This document shows positions 8,898 through 19,539 of a DNA stretch of 64,000 nt, piece after piece. The stretch is from Plantago ovata (Eukaryota; Streptophyta; Magnoliopsida; Lamiales; Plantaginaceae), in assembly GCA_028274465.1 (NCBI GenBank), contig CM051457.1, forward strand, positions 61,690,899-61,754,898, read 5' to 3'. Numbering within the stretch: position 1 is the first letter of the stretch; each line of letters opens with the position of its first letter. The translations under genes and the position numbers were made by a program. Below the pieces are notes generated by a model, which saw only the letters and a program-made list of their open reading frames with translations, was not told where the DNA came from and made no database searches.

Positions 8898-9183
8898 AGT
8901 ACGTTTTAATTGAGTAGTTGCTGAGGGCAACGTTTGAGACTCAATTGCTGGAGTTTCACCAGTAGTAAGTGGAAGGGAGGGGACTTCATGTGGCTTTACT
9001 CCTGAAGATTGAGCAATATCCAAATTATGTGTATGCCTTGCATGAATATGGAGACTATTTTGAAGTGCTCTTTGGTAATCTTCATCCATCTCTTCATCCA
9101 TATCCAAACTAAGAGTACTAGTCACTGGACTTTCCTTAATTTAGCATGGTTAATTGCTCATCAAAATTACAAGTTTCCTAACA
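8898..9183 (-). mobile_element. Reverse-strand fragment of an A/B-family element
   Basis: On the - strand the first about 72 bp of an A-type LTR (ending at 9183 with TGTTAGGAAAC) run directly into the middle of the unknown ORF (about 9110-8898: DEDYQRALQNSLHIHARHTH, then PLTTGETPAIESQTLPSATT). An internal deletion has removed everything between. The ORF is interrupted where element A's right LTR ends, which suggests that the A array inserted into an older, oppositely oriented relative. Confidence 0.8.
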
Positions 9184-9901
9184 CAGATCCTGTTCTGGGG
9201 GTTCATAGCTTAGGAGATACTTTTTCATAGCAGTTTGGAGCTTGTAAGATCGCGATTCTTCGGAGACTGACAACCTTCGGTAACATTGTATCTTATAGTT
9301 TTTCTACTTATTTTTATATATCTTTCAAACATGTTTTCTTCTATGATTTATGTTGATTACATGACAACTATGAGTAGCTAAACTTCTCGTTGGTGATAGT
9401 ATGTGAATTCTTAGCGAAGGGATGATAATTATGCTAATGGCTATATCGCGCATTATACTCCGTGTTATTGCTTTATTTCTTTGATATGTCCAAATCTTTA
9501 TCTTCGTATTGTTGATTAATTATTGCACACAATTGGACAATTCATTGGTCTTCGACCTATCTAGATCTATATCTTCGTAGTGTTTGATAATTACAACAGG
9601 ACAATTCATTGATCAAAGATCTTCATGCAAAACCGAGGAATTTACGCATGATTATTAACCCGTTATGCTTTGAAGGACCATACTCTCACCAATCTCCATT
9701 ATCTGTTAAGAAAAACCTTTGCTAAATCGTTTGCTGTTTTATATTCTAAATTATATTAGATAAAGCTAGTTATAGTCCTTAGAGATCGACACTCGAGGTT
9801 ATTCTACTGCTACACTACGGTTTTTGTTGTAGTTGTGAATTGCCTTTGGCTAAATAACAAATTTATTTGATACGTTGGACCCAACATCCACGCGTTCATC
9901 A
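9184..9901 (+). repeat. Truncated Ty3-type LTR at the left of element F
   Basis: Homologous to the 3' 700 bp of element D's LTRs (reverse strand at 22315-23604 and 29349-30643), ending in GTTCATCA at 9901. The first about 570 bp are missing at the junction with the A-family fragment. It resembles D's LTR more closely than the LTR at 13446-14741, so element F is either a mosaic or has lost its own 5' LTR. No clean primer site follows. Confidence 0.75.
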
Positions 9902-9980
9902 GTTGGCATCGGGATCACTGAGGACTTGGGACCAAGTAGTATAGGAGTTCTTAGCGCGATTTATGCCATACCAAGAGACA

Positions 9981-10490
9981 ATGGCGTTGCGAAGAAGGAT
10001 TGAAAACTTCAAGCAAGGCGAAGATGAGAGGTTTTGTGACACCTACAATCGGTTTGAGCGGTATAAGTGAGAGTGCCCCCATCAACGTTTCGACGATAGG
10101 GAGTTGATTTGGGATTTTGTTGGTGGGTTACGCGATGAGGTTAGGCTTAGAGTAGATGGGTTGTGCGGAGGGTTGGAAGATTGTAAGGTTGAAGAGGCAG
10201 AACAGGTCTTCCGTAATTATGCCAGAGGATTCGCACAGTCAGAGAGACTAACATGACGTCGCATCGCCAGTGAGAGGCTAGATCAAACTGGAAGCGAAAG
10301 TTTATCTGAGGAGTTCCGAGAAGATGAAGATGATATCAGTGAGGAGGATGCACTTGCAATCTATGCAGGAATTAAAGCCACTGAGAGTATATTTGAGATC
10401 GCACATTCACAACAAGTTAAACAGAACCTCTGGATAGCACAAGTTTTTGAAGGGGTAGCAGTAACTGAGCAATTAATAGAGGAAGTCAGT
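9981..10490 (+). pseudogene. Degenerate Ty3 gag of element F
   Basis: One frame, broken by at least two TGA codons, reads through a retrotransposon-gag-like domain (MALRRRIENFKQGEDERF, then YNRFERYK-stop-ECPHQRF, then DFVGGLRDEVRLRV). This aligns with the intact-looking CPHHGFELSDLVQHFYNGL region of element D's gag. After 10250 it continues as an acidic linker. The capsid N-terminus and any clear zinc knuckle are missing. Confidence 0.65.
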
Positions 10491-10544
10491 TTGTTAGAGT
10501 ATGAAAAGGTCAAAAAATTCAATACACACGAGCCCGGAGATGAA

Positions 10545-10765
10545 AATCCAGGGGACGCCTCACTGGACGTGAGGGGTGGTCCGCCTGGTGTGGGGGGCGA
10601 TGCGCCCCCACGTCCAGAGAGGGCGGGGACCCCCTGCCACTCCCAGGCGCACCGCCGGGAGTGGGTCCGCCGCGTACGGGCAGTGGTCCCCACTGCCCAC
10701 CTCGGGCGGTCCGCCGGACATGGGAGGCGGTCCGTCGCGGACCTCCAGGGAGCTGGACGACCCCA
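10545..10765 (+). repeat. GC-rich imperfect-palindrome tract inside element F
   Basis: About 220 bp of very high GC made of short inverted blocks such as GGCGGTCCGCC and GGACGTG/CACGTCC. All frames stay open here simply because stop codons are rare, and the gag-pro frame changes across it. The same kind of tract sits upstream of TATA boxes in this group's LTRs (13745-13855, 23195-23275, 30220-30300, 34195-34260) and at 26750-26810. Confidence 0.7.
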
Positions 10766-11997
10766 GCTCCCCGATTTCACTTGCCACCGATGTTTTTCAT
10801 GATACGGAGCCCGTTCCGGCTGTTACTACCGAGGTCCCTGAGTTCGAGGAAGTAAACCTACTCCTCCGAAGTGGGAAGGTAACTAAAATCCCTAATTTCG
10901 TACGTCCTAAACATGTTAAATCTACTGTGACTAACAATGCAGGGACAAGGAAGGAAAATTAAGTAGGTGAAGGCTCCACAGACCCTTCGGTGCAAGACAA
11001 TGAAGACGGCGACAACGGTGGAGATAAGGGGGACACACCCAATATCGAGGAGGGACTTCATAAGTCTCCCCATCCTTATGTGCCCCCAAAACCTCACATG
11101 CCATTCCCTGGTAGGATCAAGCCAGCCAAGAAAGATATACAAGAGTCACCGCTATTCAAGCGCCTCTCTAAAGTCGAAATTAATGTTCCCATATTGGAGC
11201 TCATTCAGAATGTTCCAGCCTATACGAAGTTCCTTAAGGAGGTGAAGAGCAACAAAAAGATTGCACTAGGGGGAGACGGAACAGGTCTGGAGACGGTAAA
11301 TTCCATAGCAGCGCTTCCCGCGAAGCAACGAGACCCAGGGAGCTTCATTATTGATATCACCATGGGAAATGGCAGGTCCACCAAGGCCATGCTCGACTTA
11401 GGCGCTAGCATCAACCTGATACCCTTCTCAGTATACAAAGCCCTAGACCTTGGGGAAATGCAGCCAACCTAGATGGTTGTAGTAATGGCAGACCAAAGCG
11501 TGAAACGTCCCGAAGGAATAATTGAGGATGTCCTCGTAAAGGTAGACAAACTAATCATTCCTGCAGATTTTGTAGTGATGAAGTCAGCCGAGGAAGGAAA
11601 GAGCCATGTCCGCGAGCACGTGGTACTGCTTGGAAGACCATTCATGGCCACTACCAACACATGCCTTTAACTAAAAGGCAAGAAAATCACCATGGAGGTA
11701 ATGGGTGAGAAAATTAAATTGGTAGGATGTAGCATAGTTGATAAAGAGGTTATAGAAGAATTAAAATTTATTGATTGCTATGATTTTGTGATTTCTGAAT
11801 TTCACCATTGCCATGATCATATTGAACCTCTTGAAGAGGCACTTACCATGCAGGTGGAGACTTGTTCCATGTCTGAGGAAGCAAGAGAAAATATCCCCAG
11901 AACAATGGTGAAACCGTATCACCTCCGAATGCAACCGTATAAACCCCTTTACCCCTTTTATCACCCGTTTTGGTTTCTCACGAGTTTGCTTGAGTGA
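10766..11997 (+). pseudogene. Gag C-terminus and aspartic protease of element F (Athila-like), nonsense-broken
   Basis: A single + frame with stops at 10960 (TAA), 11470 (TAG) and 11668 (TAA). It has the linker seen in Athila-type gag-pol (LLLRSGKVTKIPNF), then a retropepsin domain with active site LDLGASINLIP (about 11394-11425), the flap region GIIEDVLVKVDKLIIPADFVV, and the C-terminal LLGRPFMAT. These match the protease of Athila-lineage Ty3 elements. After about 11950 the frame runs straight into the group's 3' untranslated module. Reverse transcriptase, RNase H and integrase are absent, so the element was non-autonomous before it decayed. Confidence 0.8.
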
Positions 11998-12560
11998 TAC
12001 AGGTTACAGGTATACGACTAGCTCTTACCTCATGTCCACTTTCGACGTTCGGGACGAATGACGAAGTTCATGTTTTGGGGGGGGGGGGGGTTATCGTTGT
12101 GTATTTCTATGACTTATTTTGCTTATGATGACTCGTGAAAACCTTTGCATTGCACGTTTACTACTTTCCTAGGATTTAGTTTGCATTCATCCTTAGTATA
12201 GTTTTGCATGATTTTTGTGTGGAGTTTATTGCCAAATTTTTTGAATTTTTTTTATTGTATCGACTAAGTGTTTATGACCATTGCCCATGCATTGCATCTC
12301 TATGGAATAGTTTGAGGATTGTCTCGCTTGGCTTGTCATATTTGTATGTGCACTAGTTAAACTTGGTAGTCTCGACGTCACTATGTGGTGTTTTTTCAAC
12401 TGCGGTTCACGAAGGCCTTATTATAAAATGTTGCATGTTAGAGTCTCTGGTTGTATTCCCGTGTAATTATGTACGTAAGAGGCAACAAGTCTTGACCTTG
12501 CTTATTGAGATTGTTAATTCCTAGGAAGGACGTAAAGTGAGGTGTGTGATCCTTTGATTG

Positions 12561-12584
12561 AAACCTATTCTAACGAATAGGTTT
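12561..12584 (+). repeat. Perfect hairpin followed by PPT-like sequence, module 1 of element F
   Basis: AAACCTATTC-TAAC-GAATAGGTTT, 10-bp arms with a 4-nt loop, directly followed by GGGGAGGGGG. The stem end plus this run resembles the true polypurine tract GGTTTGGGGAG. The same hairpin is at 32952-32975 (G) and, slightly changed, at about 24512-24535 (D). Confidence 0.8.
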
Positions 12585-12676
12585 GGGGAGGGGGTTACTA
12601 TCATTATGACTTGTTTTTCGTCTTTGTCAGTCATGTTGAGTTTGTTTTTATCTTTTCCTTGTAAGTTTGTGCTCCG

Positions 12677-12696
12677 ACCTATTCTTTCGAATAGGT
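12677..12696 (+). repeat. Hairpin followed by PPT-like sequence, module 2 of element F
   Basis: ACCTATTC-TTTC-GAATAGGT, 8-bp arms with a 4-nt loop, followed by TTGCGGAGG. The equivalents are 33067-33088 (G, one mismatch) and 24399-24422 (D). Confidence 0.75.
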
Positions 12697-13445
12697 TTGC
12701 GGAGGTCGTTGTAGTGTCGTTGTTATTTCCTTTCATTGTGCTACTACTGGCTATATACTAAAAAAAAAAAAAGAAAAAAAGAAAACAATTCTAGAATCTG
12801 GAAAAGAAAAAAAGAAAAAAGAAAAAAAAAAGAAGAAAAAAGAATAAGACCCAAAAAAAGCAAAAGAAGGGTCCAAGCAAGCCAAAAGCAGTTTTAGCAA
12901 AGTGTTGCGTTATTTTTTCAGCTTTTGTAATAGTTCGTAATCGAGTTGTATACTCTATCTTTTGTTTCGTGTCTTATGTTCTAGATCACCCTCGTCCTGC
13001 CATTCAGGAAGTGGTGAATAGTCTTTGCTTTGAGAGTTGGTAGAATAGGGGAGTGTTGTCTATTAGGGAACCCTCCTTCGTTTGATGAGAGCCAGTATTT
13101 GTTCGACCTCTTTTGAGGGAAAGTCTCAACTTGGTGAACAGTAGTAAGCCCTCAGTTTCATAGGCACGGGGCAACCATTTGTATTCTAACATGTTTCATT
13201 GTATCGTCACTGACCAGGTCCAGGTAGAGAATGTTACGAGAGACATTAATGTGTATAGGTTCAATCGAGACATTCTTCAACCTACTTCAATGTTATGATT
13301 TGTATGGTCTTTGTTCATAAGTACTTGGTAGATACAATCGATTATTTCTTCTTGTTTGGCATGAGACTCCTCTTTGTGTTGCATGTAGGTTGCATAGAGT
13401 CTAGCTAGTTGCTTGAGGACAAGCAAAGGTTCGGTTTGGGGAGTA

Positions 13446-14741
13446 TGATGACAGTGTTTTTTACACTATCATTCGAGTCTTTTTTCACCAATTTAGCTAT
13501 CCTCTTGCATGCATTTTAGTGCATTTTGTTAGAATAGTGTCACGTTTCCATTTCTTTTGTTCTTTTCAGGTTTTAGGTGGAAATCGCGTTTTTGGATGTA
13601 ATTCATGGCGAAACAATGATGTTTTGGTGCAACGAGATCACCCGTGGTGTGTCAAGGAGTACCGAGACGAGTTTTAAGGCCAAGAGATCATGCTCGGAGC
13701 TCAAAACCGTGCAAGAGGCCGAATTCGAGGATCCAAAGGGAGAATTCCGCACGGGCCGCGTTCTGCCCGTGCGGGGCGAACCGTCGCGTGCGCGGCGCAC
13801 CACCGCGTGGCGGGCGCACCGCCGCGTACGGGGCGGTGCACCGCGGAGCTTCCGACAGCTCTATATATATATCCCAAAATCTGCGAATTTTAATATCTCT
13901 TTTCATATTTTTCAAGACATAAACCCTAGAGCTTGTTCTGGGGATATTTTCTCTTAGAATCTTTGTAACTTAGCGATTTTGGAGGTAGAGGAGAGATTTG
14001 GACACCGTTTAATCTCACCTTGCTAGATCTTTGTGAGTTTTAGCCATTCACCGGAGATTGACAACCTTTGGTGGTAACCTTGTATCTCACAATTCTGCTA
14101 TTTATCTTTCAGTTAAACATGTTTTCTTTCATTATTGTTTCGATTATCATTGTTTATCGTGTTAATGATATGAGTAGATAAGCATCTAGTTGGTGATAGT
14201 ATGTGAAGTCGTAGCTAGGATTCGTATTATGCATTATTGAGTTTCTGAGTCTTTTACTTGTTTAATTATCTTAATTCGATTCTTTGATCCGACTAAGCCA
14301 TATATCTTCGTAGAAAGGTGTTAGAATCACTAGGACAATTCAAGATCATCGATTCAATTATATATAATTTGCAAGTACTGCTTGAACTAAGACTGACAAC
14401 CTTAGCCAAGTATTAGTATAGATAGGAAGCTTTCAAAATACACGTCTGCAAACCTGTCTTTGGTGTTTGTAAATCGAATTACATTTAAGGCAGTACGAGT
14501 TGCACTTTCATGCATAATTAGAACTTGATGCTTAGAACGAGCATACTATCACCAGCTTTCTGAAATATAAATTTGTTTTCTGAAATTATATATATTTATT
14601 TAGTTAAAGCTAGTTTAGTCCCTAGAGATCGACACTCGAGGTCATCTTACCTCTACACTACGTGTTTTGTGCAGTTGTGAGTTGCCCTTTGGCTTAAAAC
14701 AAATGTATTTGATTGTTCGAGTCTGACAACCTCGTTCATCA
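13446..14741 (+). repeat. Right LTR of element F
   Basis: TGATGACAGTG at 13446 to GTTCATCA at 14741 (1296 bp), directly after a polypurine tract. A GC-rich repeat tract (13745-13855) stands immediately before the TATA-like CTATATATATA (13861-13871). The downstream part carries the GATCGACACTCGAGG and TTCGTAG landmarks shared with the LTRs of D and G. Confidence 0.88.
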
Positions 14742-15008
14742 GCCACAAAGGGCCGAATAGAAAGCAAGTAAATTGCCCAGAAATAATTCAAAAGAAAAAA
14801 CAAGTACCACAGTTTTTCACCGAGCATACTCGACTTTCTCAAGCTTCTCGGACCAAAGGCTCCTCGGTTCACCGTGTCCGGCTACAAGTCAAATCAGTCA
14901 CAGGGCCCGTCGTACTACCACCTCCTCGAGCTGGGCTCAAGAGTTCGAGGATCTCATTAGGATCTCGCTCTTTCTCTTGAGACTCCTTGATTTCCTTTTC
15001 ATACATGA
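14742..15008. other. Spacer between element F's LTR and the antisense ORF
   Basis: About 270 bp of non-coding sequence, presumably element E 3' flank of the antisense ORF (its own 3' UTR). I see no clear poly(A) signal or repeat. Confidence 0.5.
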
Positions 15009-18000
15009 TTAGCTAGGGCTCCACGAAATCTTGAGATCTTGAGGACGACCAAGCACTGGGTCGTTCACCTTGATCCAAGCTGCATTGCGAAGAGCCGCCT
15101 TCACGAACGGATAGAGAATGCCACTCCTTAAGAACTCGGGCACCCATGCAGGAAGGAATACGGGCTTGCTGGGGTAAGGAACTTCTGGGTTGGTCACCAG
15201 CTCCCCGAACTCGCAGGCTTGATGCATCTCATCAGTAATCTCCTCGTCGTGATATCGGGAGAGGTCTTCTCTTCGACCCGCATGCATGTCCTCGCGCACA
15301 TCAGGATCGAAGTTCTTGGGCAGTAGGTCGATCCGTTTGAGCTGCCCGATACAAGAGAAGAATCCCTCCTCGCGCGCGCATCCTTAACATCTTGCTTGGC
15401 CATCTTATAAGTGTCCGAGGCCATAAAAGCGCGAGAATTCTCTGAACGGATGCCCTGAAGGAAGGAGAGGACACTATTCTTGAACTTCTCCATGCAGATC
15501 GACAAGGTGGCGTAGGCCCCCTTGTAGCCTTTAGTCCTCTGCTTCTCCCTAGAAAGCTCCTTCTCGAGCAGATCAACTTTTGCGTAGACCTTGCTCATCT
15601 CCACCTCAGCAGCCTTGTTCTTATTCTTCTCGGCCGCAAGCTTCTTCTCAAGATCCTCGATCACGACCCAAATGTCCGCTCTTTCCGCAGCAACTTGGTC
15701 GTATGCTTCCATGAGATTCTCGAGCTATAAGAAAAAAGCGACGAGGATAAGGTCTATAAGCGAGGAGATGGTTTTTTAACTTAGAACTTTATTTGGAAAG
15801 TATAAGGGCAATACCTGGAGCGAGCACAGGCTAAGCTCGTGAGCGCGATCTAGTTCTGACAGCTGGATGAGCCGCTTCACTTCCGCTTCTTGACTTGTAC
15901 CGGAAGTTTTACTCTTTTTGCGAGGAGGCTCGTTATTTCCCCCAAGAGTAAGCTTACTCGCTCTTGCGCTCTTCTTGGTAACAGGCTTCTCGGGCCGCTT
16001 TCCCAGATCTCCAGTTGCGGTCTCCTCGGCCAGCTTAGCAGCCGCATCCTCCTCAGCCTTCTTGAGCGCCTGGATCGGATTCTCCCATACCTCGAGCCCC
16101 TCTTTCACAAGGGAATCTCGATGATGGGAGACACTCCTCGTAGGAGACAAGTTGAGCGAGCCAAGAATCTTGGTATCCTTGTTAGTCATTCGCTGCTTCC
16201 TCCTCTACTCTTCCTTGGCTGCGAGAGTCCTCGACATGATCCATTGAAACCAATAAGCTGCAGAGAAGAATATAGTTAATATTCATTGCGAGAAGGATGA
16301 TAAAAGCGAGGAAGCTAAAGGATCGAGGAGATCATAGTCAAAAAGCATAACCAAAGAAAAAAGAAAAGTATGAAAACTATCTAAGCATACCGAAGAGCAT
16401 ATCGTCGGAATACCCATTGCCGGTATATCCAGTGTAAACCACGGGCGGAAGACCGCCTAAGTAAGGAAGGGGTTGCAACACAAGACCCCAATAAAAGTAC
16501 TTCTCGGTATTTACTCGCTTGTTCTTCTTCTCGAGCTCTAACACCCAAGGATCCAACTCAGATGGAAGTGGGTGCTTCTCGGCTATACGTCCTCGATACA
16601 TGAGCTTAGGAACGCCGCACTCAGCTTCCTCGTCGCTCATACCAGGCAGCTTCTTCTTCTTTATGTAGAAGTATCTATGGAACCATTTGTAGCCCGAGCA
16701 GGAGGGAGCGTCCATGATAACACCAAAACCGGCCAAGCGTTGAAGTAGTAGAAGTACTTGTTGCCGGAGCTCATCGATACCCTAAAGAATTTGTTGAAAT
16801 TCTGGAAGTTGAGCCCGACCTCGTGTTTCTTGCAAAACACCCCGAAGCACACAAGAGTTCCAAAAGCAGAAGGAACGAGCTGCCAAGGAGCGATCCCCAG
16901 GGTGTTGAAGATATCTCGGAAAGCATCGCAAAAGGAGAGGATCCATCCTCGATCCAAACTGAGGCAGTGTACTGCCATGTAGCCGGGAGAAGCATTGTAA
17001 AAGGTTTGATCGTCCTTGGGAACGAGGATGTCGAACTTACTAACAGGAAGAGTATACTTCCACCGGAGAGTGGAAATTTCATTCTCCTTAACAGTTGAGG
17101 CAGTGGTCGATATTATGCCATCCTCGTTTTGCTCGCCATCTGGATCGGGGAGTTTGACTGTAAGGGTACTCTGGGTGAACTTATTCTGTGTCGCTTTTGT
17201 CACCTTGGGCTCCTCCTCGACCGTCATAGTCTTTTTACTCTTCTTCGAGCGAGAAGACTTCCTCGTTATCTTAGGAGCTTTACCGGGAGCATGTTCTTGC
17301 AGCTCCTCGACTGCGGCCATCGCCTCGAGACGCTGACGATACTTGACCTCTTCCAATGGATTTATTCGTCGCGCATTGTCACCATGGAAAGAGAAATCGA
17401 TGGAGCGAGGATCCACCGAATGATAACTCGTCTCCTCCCCTGGAGTGTATTTTTGTCCAATTAGCAAGTGCCTTTGGGCTTGCCTGTTCATCTCAGAGAA
17501 TGAAGGAGAAGACAACCTATGGATACTCGGACCAGCTTCACTCGCAGGGATATCTCCTATAGCCCGGGGAGACTCTTCATCATCTTTAACCACGGTCCGA
17601 CGAGTAGTCTGAGGAGGAAAATTTAGCTTTTTCTTTGGAGGATTTTTCCTAGGAGAGGTAGCATCATCATCCTCGCTCTCCGCACCAACACCTTTCTGGA
17701 TGGTGTGATCACCCTCCTCGAACCACGAAAGAGCTGGATCTGGTCGATCCGTGTCATCCATGTCTTCTACTCGAATATCCATAGGAGGAACCGCGTCGAA
17801 AGCCCCATAATTTCGACCATGCACTTGAGAAACTAAGGTGATCAATTTTGAGGGAACTCCAGTATTAGCGGGACCATCCTCCTCCTCGGTCCTATCATCT
17901 ATGAAGTTGTCGCTACTTCTGCGCCTTTTTCGGGTAACAAGGCTATATTCAGCTTCTTCCTCCTCCTCGGACTCATCCTCATCGGTGGCATCTTCACCTT

Positions 18001-18220
18001 CTTCACCCTCCTTGAGTTCCTCATCGTTCTCTTCGCTGCCATCCTGAGATCCCACCTCCTCCTCGGATTCTTGGATGTGCTTCTCGCCCACAGATGTTTG
18101 TTCTAGAGTGTTATCTAGAAAGGTCGCCGATATTTATGACATATCGGGTGACATATCGTGGTCGCTCCCGTACTCTTCAACCTCGCGGCAATTCTGACTA
18201 TCGTCGCTTCTCCCGGACAT
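15009..18220 (-). pseudogene. Antisense extra ORF of element E (putative gypsy-type transposon protein, Transposase_28-like), spliced and decayed
   Basis: On - a start ATG at 18220 opens a frame with one early TAA (about 18136). The main 476-codon exon (18091-16661) has Glu/Asp-rich and basic N-terminal parts and then the core typical of plant 'putative gypsy-type transposon' proteins (SLDRGWILSFCDAFRDIFNT, LGIAPWQLVPSAFGTLVCFG, FNKFFRV...YYFNAWP). A frame change at a T-run near 16722 leads to SGYKWFHRYFYIKKKKLPG. Two GT-AG introns are likely: about 16398-16260 (acceptor TTCTCTGCAG) and about 15813-15726 (acceptor TTTCTTATAG). The last exons give a helical coiled-coil region (DLEKKLAAEKNKNKAAE) with a further frameshift near 15370, then YHDEEITDEMHQ and a stop at 15009. 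Its role is unknown. The nonsense codon and frameshifts make this copy non-functional. Confidence 0.7.
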
Positions 18221-18969
18221 CCTAAAAGGTAGGTCAGGAAGAGTTAAGGATGGTTGTTGATAGTCCGAGAGGTCCATTTATGTATTTTGTTATGTTCGAC
18301 CTCCCGAACGGAGAAAAATCTCAAGAAAGTGCATGACAACAAGAAGTTATTCTAAAAATAAAAAGCGACGAGCATGCAATGAGAGCGAAGAACACAAGTA
18401 GGAGCATAGTATAAAAATACAAGATCGAGGAGCATATTACAAGCATATGAGATCGAGCAGCACGGAGCGACCAACCACTCAAATTTCGTCGGATTTAAAT
18501 GCCTATAAGTCCGATTAACAGGTTTCAGAGTCTTGACGATATTTTAAGGAGGGAAAGGGGAAGTGCAAAAAACTAATAGGGGGGAACATGCTTATCTACA
18601 GTCCACAAGTCTGTTTACAAGGCCGTCCCATTCCGGCGAAAACTCAGGCGAGTAACTTTGACGGAACAATTGCAAGAACCGAACAAAAGGCGGTTCGCAT
18701 TTGGGGCATACGCGATTCAAAGCAAGTAATTGAAAGATATGGGGTGAAGAACTTACTTGGAAAAGTAAGGATAAGGGATTGAAGACGGAAAGGGCACCGG
18801 AAAATATGAAATCCACCGGAAAAAATCACAAGTCAGTCGCCTGGAAAGGGTCCTCGATCTACACGGGTATCGACCAGTATGCTTGTCGATTGTTCTAAAA
18901 AGCTCCTCGCTCTCTCTCTATACTCTGAGTGAATAAGTTGCGAAAAGTGTGGAATGAATCAGTCCTGGC

Positions 18970-18979
18970 CTATTTATAG
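18970..18979 (-). promoter_or_regulatory. Candidate TATA box for the antisense ORF of element E
   Basis: CTATAAATAG on -, about 750 bp upstream of the ATG at 18220. Nothing else in the region would drive the antisense ORF. The distance leaves room for a long or spliced leader. Confidence 0.45.
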
Positions 18980-19501
18980 AAGGCTATCTCGGGAATACGA
19001 ACCGTCACGTACCCTCGTTCCATCTGGGTCGGACACGTGGCCACTATGAACGGCTCAGATCACCGCCGCCTGACGAAATGACTAACTCACCCTCCACGCT
19101 CCCACATCAACCCACTTTGTCGGTGGAGCGCGAATTACCTAGCCACACATGGTAATTCGAGGACCGAGCAGCACTTGTCGTGCTAGAGGAAGTCTTAGGA
19201 GCGAGGAGGACCCAGAAGAGTCAGACAAAACACGTGTCTCGATACTACCTCGAGGAGCACCACCCCCATAGTTGCTCCTCGAGATGAAACAGTCAAGAAA
19301 AGTTAGGAAGAAAATTGCTCAATTCATCAAGTGGTTCAATTCATCACCTTACAATTGTCTCATCAAGACAATTAACGAGAAGAAGATCGAAGAGGCAAAA
19401 AATCGAGAATCCTACTTCCACCTGGGAATACTTACCCGGATCCAATCTCTACTTAGTAAATATACCCCTTTTATATGGTCCGAGCAACGTCTACTCGCAC
19501 C

Positions 19502-19539
19502 CTATAAAAAGGGGCGGGGAGGGGGAGATAGGAGGAGGG
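19502..19539 (+). promoter_or_regulatory. TATA-like box plus G-run cluster before element E's LTR
   Basis: CTATAAAAAG is followed at once by GGGGCGGGGAGGGGG and then AGATAGGAGGAGGG. The three tight G-tracts plus a fourth after an 11-nt loop could fold as a G-quadruplex. It may be a second + promoter just inside the element. Confidence 0.4.

Larger units (their letters stand above)
11998..13445 (+). other. 3' untranslated module of element F
   Basis: A non-coding 1.45 kb block colinear with 32289-33871 (element G) and largely with 23605-25000 on the other strand (element D). Landmarks in order: CGTTTTGGTTTCTCACGAG; a long G-run (12077-12090); two palindromes; an A/G-rich tract (12760-12845); a GACCC/GGGTC pair (12848-12873); a CCACCCTC...AGGAAGTGG segment; and the polypurine tract GGTTCGGTTTGGGGAGTA (13428-13445) right before the LTR. 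No ORF here is credible. Confidence 0.75.

Noticed and set aside
10361..10962. Several overlapping ORFs of 60-140 codons in all frames
   Set aside because: They arise because the GC-rich tract has few stops. Products are Pro/Arg/Gly-rich with no family features. Only the gag-pro frame has homologous content.
13577..13957. ORFs of 66-126 codons inside element F's right LTR
   Set aside because: They overlap the LTR U3 and its GC-rich tract in several frames. The equivalent position in the D and G LTRs does not keep a reading frame.
18588..18829. Short ORFs on both strands upstream of element E's antisense gene
   Set aside because: No start context, no homology, overlapping each other. Treated as leader sequence.
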